Below are positions 10,206-18,597 of a stretch of 64,000 nucleotides of DNA, one piece after another. The DNA lies in NCBI GenBank assembly GCA_016699735.1, contig CP065008.1, forward strand, positions 1,922,001 to 1,986,000, written 5' to 3'. Within the stretch, counting starts at the first letter, position 1. Each line of letters opens with the position of its first letter. This DNA comes from Alphaproteobacteria bacterium (GTDB lineage: Bacteria > Pseudomonadota > Alphaproteobacteria > Micavibrionales > Micavibrionaceae). Position numbers and translations under genes: made by a program. The notes under the pieces are model-generated. The model had not been told where the DNA came from. It worked only from the letters and a program-made list of their open reading frames with translations, and did no database searches.

Positions 10206-10703
10206 ATGAAAAGAACACCCTTGGAACAAAAACTGACACTCTTGATGCAGCCGGTCATCGAAGACCTCGGCTTCCAGCTTGTACTGGCCAGCGTGATCGG
10301 CGAGGGCGGAACCAAAACCGTCCAGGTTCTGGCGCAGGATCCCGGAACCCGTAATCTCGGTGTCGAGGATGCGGCAACGATTAGCCGTTCGCTCTCCGCC
10401 CTTCTCGACGTCGAAGACCCGATCGAGGGCAAATACAGGCTGGAGGTCGGCTCCCCCGGCATCGACCGCCCTTTGGTGCAGGCCGCAGATTTCGAACATT
10501 ACAAGGGCTACGAGGCGAAACTGGAAATCGCGACGCCTCTGGAAAACGGCCAGCGCCGTTTCCGCGGAGTGCTGAAAGGATTGCAGGATAAAAACGTCCT
10601 GGTCGAAACCGACCGCGGACAGGTAGAACTCCCCTTGTCGGAACTGACAAAGGCGAAATTGGTACTGACGGATAAACTGATTAAAGCTGCGGCTCAAATG
10701 TAG
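10206..10703 (+). CDS. rimP: Ribosome maturation factor RimP
   Basis: 165 aa, normal family length. The N-terminal alpha/beta domain (to about residue 85) ends with VGSPGIDRPL, the conserved RimP signature, and an SM-like C-terminal domain follows. RimP assists assembly of the 30S subunit by binding free 30S particles. It begins the rimP-nusA-infB-rbfA-truB-rpsO series, with nusA ten bases downstream. Confidence 0.95.
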   Translation: MKRTPLEQKLTLLMQPVIEDLGFQLVLASVIGEGGTKTVQVLAQDPGTRNLGVEDAATISRSLSALLDVEDPIEGKYRLEVGSPGIDRPLVQAADFEHYKGYEAKLEIATPLENGQRRFRGVLKGLQDKNVLVETDRGQVELPLSELTKAKLVLTDKLIKAAAQM

Positions 10704-10713
10704 GAGAAAAAAC

Positions 10714-12246
10714 ATGGAACTGTTGCAGGTTGCGGACACGGTAGCACGCGAAAAAAACATAGACCGTGAAATCGTCATCAAGGCGATGGAGGAAGCGATC
10801 CAGAAGGCCGGACGCTCGAAATACGGCTACGAGCAGGACATCCGCGCCGAGATCGACCGCCGGACGGGCATGATCAACCTCAAGCGTTTCCGCGAGGTTC
10901 TGGACATAGCCGCAATCATGGAAAACGAAGTGTCCCAGCTGACCCTTGCCGAAGCCCGCAAGATCAAGCCGGACGCGCAACCCGGCGAGTTTCTGATTGA
11001 CGACCTGCCCCCGCTCGATTTCGGCCGCATCGCCGCTCAGACCGCCAAACAGGTCATCATGCAGAAAGTCCGCGAGGCCGAACGTTCCCGCCAGTACGAG
11101 GAATTCAAGGACCGCGTCGGCGAGATCGTCAACGGCATCGTCAAGCGCGTCGAATACGGCAACGTCATCGTGGACATTCAGGGCCGCGCCGAAGGCCTCC
11201 TCCGCCGCGATGAGGGCATTCCCCGTGAGTCGCTGAACACGGGCGACCGTATCCGCGCCATTATCTACGAAGTCCGCGAGGAACCCAGAGGCCCACAGAT
11301 TTTCCTTTCCCGCAGCCATCCAGAATTCATGGCCAAGCTGTTCATGCAGGAAGTGCCCGAAATCTACGATGGGATCATCGAAATCAGACGCGTCGCCCGT
11401 GATCCGGGCAGCCGCGCCAAAATTGCCGTCATCTCACGCGACAGCTCGATCGACCCGGTCGGCGCTTGCGTGGGAATGCGCGGCAGCCGTGTGCAGGCGG
11501 TGGTTGGTGAACTCCACGGCGAAAAAATCGACATTATACCCTGGTCAGACGATATCGCCTCCTTTGTGGTCAGCGCTTTGCAGCCCGCCACCGTAACCAA
11601 GGTCGTCCTCGACGAGGAAAGAAACAGAATGGACGTCGTCGTCCCTGATGAACAGCTCAGCCTCGCCATCGGCCGCCGGGGACAAAACGTGCGCCTCGCC
11701 TCCATGCTGACCGGCTGGGATATCGACATCATGACTGAGGCCGAGGAATCTCAGCGCCGCACCGACGAATTCAAGACCCGTTCCGCTCTATTCATCGAGG
11801 CTCTGGACGTGGACGATGTCATTGCTCATCTTCTGGTCGCCGAAGGCTTTACCAAGGTTGAGGAAATCGCCGAAACCCCGATCGACGAACTCAACGAGAT
11901 CGAGGGCTTCGAGGTTGAAATTTCAACCGAACTACAGAACCGCGCAAGAAGCTGGCTCCGGAAACAGGCGGAAGAGCTTAAGGTCAAACAATCCGAACTC
12001 GGGATTGCCGACAACCTTATGGACGCAGAAGGCCTGCTGCCCAATCAGATTGTGAAGCTGGGGGAAAAAGGCATCAAGACCCTCGACGATCTTGCCGACC
12101 TCGCCGGAGACGAACTGGTTGAGCTTCTTGGTGCGGATTCGATCACTTTGACGGATGCAAACGCGGCGATTATGAAAGCTCGCGAACACTGGTTTGCAGA
12201 CGAAAACAAGGCGCAGGAAGAAAACGCACAGGAAACAGCGGACTGA
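10714..12246 (+). CDS. nusA: Transcription termination/antitermination factor NusA
   Basis: 510 aa with AGGAG seven bases before ATG. Domains: N-terminal RNAP-binding domain (1-125), S1 (about 135-200), two KH domains (about 205-345, with CVGMRGSRVQAVVGEL and IGRRGQNVRLAS) and C-terminal helical repeats (about 360-500, including a helix-hairpin-helix type segment PIDELNEIEGFE). NusA binds RNA polymerase and modulates pausing, termination and rRNA antitermination. The ylxR gene that often follows nusA is not present. Confidence 0.97.
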   Translation: MELLQVADTVAREKNIDREIVIKAMEEAIQKAGRSKYGYEQDIRAEIDRRTGMINLKRFREVLDIAAIMENEVSQLTLAEARKIKPDAQPGEFLIDDLPPLDFGRIAAQTAKQVIMQKVREAERSRQYEEFKDRVGEIVNGIVKRVEYGNVIVDIQGRAEGLLRRDEGIPRESLNTGDRIRAIIYEVREEPRGPQIFLSRSHPEFMAKLFMQEVPEIYDGIIEIRRVARDPGSRAKIAVISRDSSIDPVGACVGMRGSRVQAVVGELHGEKIDIIPWSDDIASFVVSALQPATVTKVVLDEERNRMDVVVPDEQLSLAIGRRGQNVRLASMLTGWDIDIMTEAEESQRRTDEFKTRSALFIEALDVDDVIAHLLVAEGFTKVEEIAETPIDELNEIEGFEVEISTELQNRARSWLRKQAEELKVKQSELGIADNLMDAEGLLPNQIVKLGEKGIKTLDDLADLAGDELVELLGADSITLTDANAAIMKAREHWFADENKAQEENAQETAD

Positions 12247-12268
12247 CGGCTATTTTCTCGCTCTGGTT

Positions 12269-12290
12269 TGCGGAATAATTGTATTCCGCA
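12269..12290 (+). promoter_or_regulatory. Hairpin in the nusA-infB gap
   Basis: A perfect 9-bp inverted repeat TGCGGAATA/TATTCCGCA with a 4-base loop in the 87-base gap between nusA and infB. There is no T tract, so it is not a classic terminator; it may stabilise or process the operon mRNA. Nothing else of note is in this gap. Confidence 0.6.
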
Positions 12291-12333
12291 GGTCGAGTGG
12301 TGTATACCAGAAGCCTGAGATTTAGGAAAAAAA

Positions 12334-14817
12334 ATGACGGAACCGACTAAAAAAGACAACGAAGGCAAAGAGGAAAAGGAAGGAAAGACCCTGAGTCTTT
12401 CAGGAAAAACTCTGAGTCTTGGCAAGGCAAGCGCCCCCCCGCCACGGACAAGTATGACGTCCGGTGGACGCGGTGCGCCCTCGGTGGCCGTGGAAGTGCG
12501 CCGCAAGCGCAAAAATCCTGCAGACGAAAAATCTTCGTCTGAAAAGAAAGAGCCTCTGCAACTCACCGATGAGGAAAGAGAATCCCGGGCAAGAGCATTA
12601 CAGCAGGCGCTTTCCGGGGAAGGAAAAAAGAAAGAGCTGCCCAAGCGGCGCGTGACAACCCTTGAGGATGTCAAGGCACAGGCAGCCGAAGTAAAAAGAG
12701 AAGAATCCGAAAAGGCGCCCTCAAAAACTGCGAAAACAGATAAACCGGACCTCGTTATTGAACCGGGCATCGGCGACGATGCCAAAAAAGCCCCCGACGT
12801 CAAAAAATACAAAAAGGGGATGGATGAGGAGACCGAGGAAAGCTTCCGTGACAAGCTCAAGAAGGCCCAGGCCAAGCCCAACGCCAACAAGGTCGTGGAT
12901 GATCGCCGCCGGGGCAGGCTGACCGTAAATCAGGCGCTGAACGAGGATTTCGAGCGCGACCGCGGCCCCAGCCTCGCCGCCCAAAGACGTGCACGGGAAA
13001 AGGCCCGCCTCGCCGCTCAACCTTTTCAGACACCTCAGCAAAAAACCTCCAAGGAGATCATTCTTCCTGAAACGATTACCGTTCAGGAACTGGCGATCCG
13101 CATGGCTGAACCCGGTGGAGAAGTGGTCAAAGCGCTCATGAAACTCGGCGTAATGGCGACAATCACACAGACCATAGACGCAGATACGGCGGAGCTGATT
13201 ATCGGAGAATTCGGCCACAAAACAAAACGCGTGACCGACGCCGACGTTGAAATCGGACTGGGTGGACAGGAAGACCTTGATGAGCACAGGCAGCCCCGGC
13301 CTCCGGTCGTCACGATCATGGGCCACGTCGATCACGGCAAAACCTCACTTCTCGATGCCCTGCGCTCGACCGATGTAGTTTCGGGAGAAGCCGGAGGGAT
13401 TACCCAGCATATCGGCGCCTATCAGGTGCAAATGTCATCCGGCGAAAAAATTACTTTTCTGGATACCCCCGGCCATGCGGCCTTCACCGAGATGCGCGCC
13501 CGCGGCGCAAACGTCACAGATATCGTTGTAATCGTGGTCGCCGCGAACGACAGCATCATGCCCCAGACGATTGAGGCGATCAGTCACGCCAAGGCCGCGA
13601 ATGTTCCGATTATCATTGCGATCAACAAAGTCGATCTGCCGGACGCAAAACCTCAGAAGGTCAAGCAGGATCTCCTCCAGCACGAGATTATCGTCGAGGA
13701 ACTGTCCGGCGAGGTGCAGTGTGTTGAAGTCTCGGCCAAGAAAAAAATGAATCTGGATAAGCTTGAGGAGGCCATACTGATCCAGGCTGAAATCCTTGAA
13801 TTGAAGGCCAACGCAAACCGTGATGCCGAGGGGTTCGTGATCGAATCGAAACTTGAAAAGGGCCGTGGTCCGGTTGCAACGGTTCTGGTCCAGAAGGGCA
13901 CACTCAAGGTCGGGGACATTTTCGTGGCCGGAGCGACGATAGGAAAAGTCCGCGCCATGATCGACGACAAGGGACAGAATATTACGACAGCGGCCCCCGG
14001 TCAGCCCGTAGAAGTCATCGGCTCCGAATCCGCGCCCGTGGCGGGCGACTCCTTCTATGTCGTCAAGGACGAATCCCGCGCCCGCGAAATCGCAAGCTAC
14101 CGCCAGAGAAAGATCAAGGAATCCCAGGCCGCCCTGGCCGTCAAGAGCCGGACGACCATGGAGGATATCCTCCAGCAGAAACAGGCCGGAGACAAGACCC
14201 GCCTGCCCGTCCTGATCAAGGCCGACGTCCACGGCTCGGTCGAGGCTATCGCCGGATCCCTCAAGAAAGTTGTCGAGGAGAACAAGGATATCGAAGTCCA
14301 GATCCTGCACTCCGGCGTCGGCGGTATCACAGAGTCCGATGTCATTCTGGCCAAGGCCTCCAAGGGCGTCATCATCGGCTTTAACGTCCGCGCCAACGTC
14401 CAAGCCCGCAATCTGGCCCAGCGCGAGGGCGTTGATATCCGCTACTACAACATTATTTACAATGTCGTCGATGACGCAAAGGCGATCCTGTCGGGAATGC
14501 TCTCGCCGCACATCCGCGAAAACTACCTCGGTCAGGCGCTCATCAAGCAGGTCTTCAACATCACGAAAGTTGGGAAGGTCGCCGGCTGTGTGGTCAGCAT
14601 CGGCAACGTCAAGCGCGGCGCCAAGGTCCGCCTGCTGCGCGACGACGTGGTGATCCATGAGGGAATGCTCAAAACCCTCAAACGCTTCCAGGACGAAGTC
14701 AAGGATGTCAGAGAGGGCACCGAATGCGGCATGGCCTTCGAAAGCTACGACGACATCAAGGAAGGCGATGTCATCGAATGCTATGAGTTGGTTGAGGAAG
14801 AGCGCACCCTGGCGTAA
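12334..14817 (+). CDS. infB: Translation initiation factor IF-2
   Basis: 827 aa. A long charged N-terminal region (to about residue 225, Lys/Glu-rich) precedes the IF2_N-like segment, then the GTPase domain with GHVDHGKTSLLD (G1), DTPGHAAF (G3) and NKVD (G4), and C-terminal domains II-IV. IF-2 brings fMet-tRNA to the 30S P site and promotes subunit joining. An early direct repeat of the coding sequence for TLSLSGKTLSLGK occurs near residues 14-26. It sits between nusA and rbfA as in most bacteria. Confidence 0.98.
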   Translation: MTEPTKKDNEGKEEKEGKTLSLSGKTLSLGKASAPPPRTSMTSGGRGAPSVAVEVRRKRKNPADEKSSSEKKEPLQLTDEERESRARALQQALSGEGKKKELPKRRVTTLEDVKAQAAEVKREESEKAPSKTAKTDKPDLVIEPGIGDDAKKAPDVKKYKKGMDEETEESFRDKLKKAQAKPNANKVVDDRRRGRLTVNQALNEDFERDRGPSLAAQRRAREKARLAAQPFQTPQQKTSKEIILPETITVQELAIRMAEPGGEVVKALMKLGVMATITQTIDADTAELIIGEFGHKTKRVTDADVEIGLGGQEDLDEHRQPRPPVVTIMGHVDHGKTSLLDALRSTDVVSGEAGGITQHIGAYQVQMSSGEKITFLDTPGHAAFTEMRARGANVTDIVVIVVAANDSIMPQTIEAISHAKAANVPIIIAINKVDLPDAKPQKVKQDLLQHEIIVEELSGEVQCVEVSAKKKMNLDKLEEAILIQAEILELKANANRDAEGFVIESKLEKGRGPVATVLVQKGTLKVGDIFVAGATIGKVRAMIDDKGQNITTAAPGQPVEVIGSESAPVAGDSFYVVKDESRAREIASYRQRKIKESQAALAVKSRTTMEDILQQKQAGDKTRLPVLIKADVHGSVEAIAGSLKKVVEENKDIEVQILHSGVGGITESDVILAKASKGVIIGFNVRANVQARNLAQREGVDIRYYNIIYNVVDDAKAILSGMLSPHIRENYLGQALIKQVFNITKVGKVAGCVVSIGNVKRGAKVRLLRDDVVIHEGMLKTLKRFQDEVKDVREGTECGMAFESYDDIKEGDVIECYELVEEERTLA

Positions 14818-14854
14818 AAGCCTCCGCGCCGCAAAACAGAGTAGGATTCCCGCC

Positions 14855-15244
14855 ATGAAGCACCGCACCTCCGAGCCATCGCAGCGCCAACTCCGCGTAG
14901 GAGAGCAAATCCGCCACATCCTCAGCGAAACCCTCCAGCGCGGACATTTCCAAAGCGAAATCCTGATCGAGGAAGCCGGACTTGTGACCATCACCGAGGT
15001 CCGCCCGAGCCCGGACCTTAAACACGCACGGGCTTACGTAATGACCTTGGGCGGCAAACAGGTCGAAGCCATTCTTGAGGCGCTGAATGACGAAGCCCGG
15101 GTGTTTCAAAAGGATATAGGGCGTCAGTCAAATCTGAAATTCACCCCGAAAATCCGCTTCGTGACCGACGACTCCTTCGATCAGGCGCAAAGGATCGAGG
15201 AACTATTGCGCGGCACCCCTTCTGAAAAAAAAGCCGGAGACTGA
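14855..15244 (+). CDS. rbfA: Ribosome-binding factor A
   Basis: 129 aa from ATG 14855. The single KH-like fold carries the RbfA pattern RVGEQIRHILSETLQRG, with VRPSPDLKHARAYV and the C-terminal KIRFVTDDSFDQAQRIEELL. RbfA is a cold-shock 30S maturation factor that acts on the 16S rRNA 5' end. It lies 37 bases after infB and is followed three bases later by truB, so the three are very likely co-transcribed. Confidence 0.96.
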   Translation: MKHRTSEPSQRQLRVGEQIRHILSETLQRGHFQSEILIEEAGLVTITEVRPSPDLKHARAYVMTLGGKQVEAILEALNDEARVFQKDIGRQSNLKFTPKIRFVTDDSFDQAQRIEELLRGTPSEKKAGD

Positions 15245-15247
15245 CCC

Positions 15248-16183
15248 GTGGCCCGCAAGAAAAGAGGCGAGCCGGTCAGCGGATGGATCAACCTCGACAA
15301 ACCCGCAGGATTGACCTCGACCCAGGCCATCGGCCGCATCCGCCGCGTGTTCAATCCGCAGAAAATCGGCCACGCCGGAACGCTTGATCCGTTGGCCACC
15401 GGAATTCTGCCTATCGCTATGGGCGAAGCCACCAAAACCATTCCCTTCATTCAGGACGCGTTAAAGACCTACAGCTTCACCGCCGCCTGGGGCGAACAGC
15501 GCGACACCGACGACGCCGAGGGGCAAATCGTTGCCACCGGCACAAACAGACCCACTCAGGACGACATCCTGGACGTTCTGCAGGACTTTATCGGCGACAT
15601 CCTCCAGACACCCCCCGCCTACTCCGCCATAAAAATTGACGGCCAGCGCGCCTACGACCTCGCCCGCAGCGGCGAAACCCCGGAGATGAAACCACGGGAG
15701 GTCTATATCGAAAGCCTCGAACTCATCGCCGCCCGCCCGGATGAGGCCGATTTCCGCATGGTCTGCGGCAAGGGCACCTACGTCCGCTCCCTCGTCCGCG
15801 ATATGGCCCTTGAACTGGGCACCTTCGGCTATGTGAAATCCCTGCGGCGGGACGCCGTCGGCCCCCTCACGCTGGAGAACGCAATTTCTCTGGACTTTCT
15901 GGAAAAGATGGACTACGGTGCGGCCCTTAACGAGGCTTTGCTGCCCCTTCAGGCGGTGCTGGACGACATCCCGGCCCTGCCCGTAAAACAGGAGGAAGCG
16001 GCAAAACTGAGAAGCGGGCAGGTTCTGCTCTTCATCTCGAAACCCGATTTTTCGCGGCTGACGCGAGAGGGGCTGGGCGGACAGGAAGACAGGGAGGCTC
16101 TCGCGGTTCTCAACGGCGCCCCCGTGGCGCTTGTAGAAAACCGCGGACCGGAAATCCGTCCCGTACGTGTATTCAACCTTTAG
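15248..16183 (+). CDS. truB: tRNA pseudouridine(55) synthase TruB
   Basis: 311 aa from GTG 15248, directly after rbfA. GWINLDKPAGLTSTQA and the catalytic block KIGHAGTLDPLATGILP (catalytic Asp in GTLDP) identify TruB; a C-terminal TruB-C2/PUA-like part follows residue 250. The enzyme converts U55 to pseudouridine in the T-loop of tRNAs and also acts as a tRNA chaperone. Length and order are normal. Confidence 0.96.
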   Translation: MARKKRGEPVSGWINLDKPAGLTSTQAIGRIRRVFNPQKIGHAGTLDPLATGILPIAMGEATKTIPFIQDALKTYSFTAAWGEQRDTDDAEGQIVATGTNRPTQDDILDVLQDFIGDILQTPPAYSAIKIDGQRAYDLARSGETPEMKPREVYIESLELIAARPDEADFRMVCGKGTYVRSLVRDMALELGTFGYVKSLRRDAVGPLTLENAISLDFLEKMDYGAALNEALLPLQAVLDDIPALPVKQEEAAKLRSGQVLLFISKPDFSRLTREGLGGQEDREALAVLNGAPVALVENRGPEIRPVRVFNL

Positions 16184-16202
16184 AAAACAATAGGAGGCTA
16201 CG

Positions 16203-16487
16203 ATGTCGAGTAATGCTGCAAGTGCAACCGCCATGTCCAAGGCGGAACTCATCAAGAAATACCAAACCGGGAAGGACGATACCGGCTCCCCCGAAGTCCA
16301 GGTCGCCGTGCTGACCCAGCGCATCAACGAGCTGTCCGAACACATGAATCGCCACCCCAAGGACATACACAGCCGCCGCGGCCTGCTCTTCATGGTCGCC
16401 AAGCGCAGAAAGCTTCTGGATTACCTGAAATCCAAGGACGAAGACCGCTACAAAAAGCTGATCGACGGTCTGAACATCCGCCGCTGA
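16203..16487 (+). CDS. rpsO: 30S ribosomal protein S15
   Basis: 94 aa, about five more than usual because of an N-terminal SSNAASATA extension; a start at the second Met (residue 11) would give the standard 84-aa core, but a strong AGGAGG eight bases ahead of 16203 supports the longer form. The conserved DTGSPEVQVAVLTQRI and HPKDIHSRRGL motifs are intact. S15 binds the 16S rRNA central domain and bridges subunits. Normally pnp follows directly; here a terminator and three minus-strand genes intervene. Confidence 0.96.
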   Translation: MSSNAASATAMSKAELIKKYQTGKDDTGSPEVQVAVLTQRINELSEHMNRHPKDIHSRRGLLFMVAKRRKLLDYLKSKDEDRYKKLIDGLNIRR

Positions 16488-16512
16488 TAAATACGGTAGA
16501 ACAGCAGAATCC

Positions 16513-16537
16513 AAAAGGCGGCCCAAGCCGCCTTTTT
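16513..16537 (+). terminator. rpsO intrinsic terminator
   Basis: Perfect 10-bp stem AAAAGGCGGC/GCCGCCTTTT with a CCAA loop and a T run, 26 bases after the rpsO stop. It ends the rimP-rpsO operon before pnp. Confidence 0.93.
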
Positions 16538-16675
16538 CTATTGATTGGCCTAAGCAATCTTACATCGTATGGGTCTCAAAGAAATATCCTCGGTCAACCT
16601 GACCGACACTAACAGCCCCGGAGGGCATATGACGCCCTTTAGACACCCCACGCTCCCCAAAAAATATTTGTTGAA

Positions 16676-17116
16676 TTAAAGACCCGCCTTCATTTCAGCA
16701 TCGACAGTATCCCGCCATTTCGAAGGATGGACCGCATTCAGCGCCAGACTGCTTTGCGTGATGAAAGTCCCCGAAGGCGGGTTTCCGGCCCCAAGATCGT
16801 TCATCGCCTGCCCGATCAGGTAACGGGCAACGTTTTTGGGATCATCCGGCTTGAAATCCGCTTCCGTATTCGCCCCGGCCTTGTAACCTGCCCCGTGCAG
16901 CGCCCCGAAAAGAATCAGACACTGCCGCTTCGAATGAAAATACTGCCCAAGCCTGCCGATTTCCGCATACTCGTTCAGCGCCCGCAGGACGCTCTCCTCG
17001 CCACCCTGAAAGGTTTCGGCAATATCGCCGACAATCTCCTCTTGCCGGGAAAGGATCTCTTCCGTTCCCGCTTCATCGTTGGGCTGTGCAAATGTAAAAA
17101 TCTTTGTCAGGGTCAT
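16676..17116 (-). CDS. Hypothetical protein, paralogue of the next minus-strand gene
   Basis: 146 aa, not recognised. It begins MTLTKIFTFAQPNDEAG and ends in SSLALNAVHPSKWRDTV; the neighbouring 145-aa protein (17168-17605) begins MALTKIFTYQQPHEF and ends SSLALNGVEPSEWQHV. Shared blocks also include LRALNEYAEIG / LRVLNEYGEIG, and YLIGQAM followed by GNPPSGTF or GQPPSGIF. Both are soluble with no signal peptide or membrane helix. The pair seems to be a recent tandem duplication, lying between rpsO and gpmA. Confidence 0.8.
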   Translation of the reverse strand: MTLTKIFTFAQPNDEAGTEEILSRQEEIVGDIAETFQGGEESVLRALNEYAEIGRLGQYFHSKRQCLILFGALHGAGYKAGANTEADFKPDDPKNVARYLIGQAMNDLGAGNPPSGTFITQSSLALNAVHPSKWRDTVDAEMKAGL

Positions 17117-17167
17117 AAGAGAAACTAATCGAATTATTTGGCTTATGTCAAACTGTTTAAAGCTTGC

Positions 17168-17605
17168 CTAAACCATAATGATCTCACGGTTAATAACGTG
17201 CTGCCACTCAGAAGGCTCGACACCGTTCAGGGCCAAACTGCTGCGAACCACAAAAATCCCGGACGGTGGTTGGCCCTCTTTCAAATCGACCATCGCCTGC
17301 CCGATCAGATAAACGGCGATCTGTCCGGAATCCTTGGCATTAAAATATTCACCGAGCTGCACATTTTCTTCATATCCGGCACCCTTGAGAGCATCATACA
17401 GAGATCGGCAATCTTCTGGAGCATGAAAACCACGCTCCAACTGCCCGATTTCCCCATACTCGTTCAAAACCCGCAAGACAGCCTCATCGCCCTGCCCCAG
17501 CGTCACGGAAAAACCCTCAAGAAGCGTCTTCTGGCGGTCCAGAATCTTTTGCCGATCCTCAAACTCATGAGGCTGCTGATAAGTAAAAATCTTCGTAAGA
17601 GCCAT
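17168..17605 (-). CDS. Hypothetical protein, tandem paralogue
   Basis: 145 aa from ATG 17605; a GTG two codons earlier is open but AGG is better spaced for the ATG. Clear paralogue of the gene ending at 16676 (same opening LTKIFT, same NEYxEIG and YLIGQAM blocks, same SSLALN end) but with enough divergence to suggest that both are kept under selection. No known fold is recognised. It lies 39 bases downstream of gpmA on the same strand and may be co-transcribed with it. Confidence 0.8.
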   Translation of the reverse strand: MALTKIFTYQQPHEFEDRQKILDRQKTLLEGFSVTLGQGDEAVLRVLNEYGEIGQLERGFHAPEDCRSLYDALKGAGYEENVQLGEYFNAKDSGQIAVYLIGQAMVDLKEGQPPSGIFVVRSSLALNGVEPSEWQHVINREIIMV

Positions 17606-17644
17606 AAGCACAACCTAAAGCGATAGACTGCTTATGTCAAAAGA

Positions 17645-18271
17645 TTACGATGAAAGGAAATACCGATCCTTGATAATCCCGCTCTCCAGCTCGAACACCA
17701 GCGGCACGCCTGTCGGAAACTCGGCATCGTTGATGCTTTCCGGCGTTTCGGCGCCAAGGATAATCAGCATGGCACGCAGGGAGTTTCCATGCGCCACGAC
17801 CAGGATATTTCTGCGCGCCAGCACCAGCGGCTTGATCTTCGCTTCATAATAGGGCCGCACCCGGTTCTCCACCACGTCCTGAAGGCACTCGCCCCCCGGC
17901 GGGCGCACGTCATAGGACCGTCGCCAGATATGAACCTGCTCCTCGCCGTACTTCTTGCGGGTCTCGTCCTTGTCCAGCCCGGTCAGGTCGCCGTAATCGC
18001 GCTCACGCAGATCGTCATGCGCGATCATGGTTTTGATCAGTTCCGGCTGTCCGGCATTCTCCAACGCCAGCCGTGCCGTGTTATTGGCCCGTTTCAGAGT
18101 GCTGGTGAAAACCTGATCGAACCGGATGCCCGCCGCCTTGATCTTTCGTCCCGCCTCGGCGGCTTCCGCCCGTCCCTCATCGGTCAGGTCGATATCCTTG
18201 AAGCCCGTAAATCGGTTTTGAAGGTTCCAATCGCTCTGCCCATGGCGGAGCAGGACAAGGGTGCTTTTCAT
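17645..18271 (-). CDS. gpmA: 2,3-bisphosphoglycerate-dependent phosphoglycerate mutase
   Basis: 208 aa, the short form of the dPGM family. LVLLRHGQSDWNLQNRFTG carries the phospho-accepting His; RERDYGDLTGLDKDE gives the acidic catalytic residue, and VVAHGNSLRAMLI the second His. It interconverts 3- and 2-phosphoglycerate in glycolysis and gluconeogenesis. The gene is on the opposite strand to pnp, with a divergent region of about 300 bases between them. Confidence 0.95.
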   Translation of the reverse strand: MKSTLVLLRHGQSDWNLQNRFTGFKDIDLTDEGRAEAAEAGRKIKAAGIRFDQVFTSTLKRANNTARLALENAGQPELIKTMIAHDDLRERDYGDLTGLDKDETRKKYGEEQVHIWRRSYDVRPPGGECLQDVVENRVRPYYEAKIKPLVLARRNILVVAHGNSLRAMLIILGAETPESINDAEFPTGVPLVFELESGIIKDRYFLSS

Positions 18272-18597
18272 AAAGGCTCCTTTTTAGAAGTAAAACCAGC
18301 GTGGGCACTTATAAAAGCTTTTCCCATAAGGATCAATCCGCTTGGTAAAAAAAGCTCAATTCACGGCTTTTTCTCTCAAAAACCGAAGTAATCTTTGACT
18401 TTTACCCTTGTAAATGCCATGACTGTCACGGTTTGCAAAGCCCGAAAGGGCGCGCGGCTCACGGTTGACCATAAAGGGCGGAGATGTCCGCCTTTCATAG
18501 TCCACCGAAGCCCCCACCCCGAAAGCTTTGAATCGCTAACCCGTCTGTTCCATTTGGGAACGGACCACAGATGACTATGAAAAAGGAAAAAAGTCTG
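18272..18597 (+). promoter_or_regulatory. gpmA-pnp divergent region and structured pnp leader
   Basis: A 326-base stretch with no supported gene. A TTGACT (18395-18400) may be a pnp -35, but its -10 is poor. Two hairpins follow: GCCC-GAAA-GGGC (18440-18451) and a bulged stem around GGCGGA-GATG-TCCGCC (18473-18495). In other bacteria the pnp leader folds into stems cut by RNase III, after which PNPase represses its own mRNA; by analogy these stems may serve autoregulation. An upstream in-frame ATG at 18571 has no ribosome site. Confidence 0.45.

Noticed and set aside
10381..10650. Minus-strand ORF over rimP
   Set aside because: Shadow of rimP; no ribosome site or family match.
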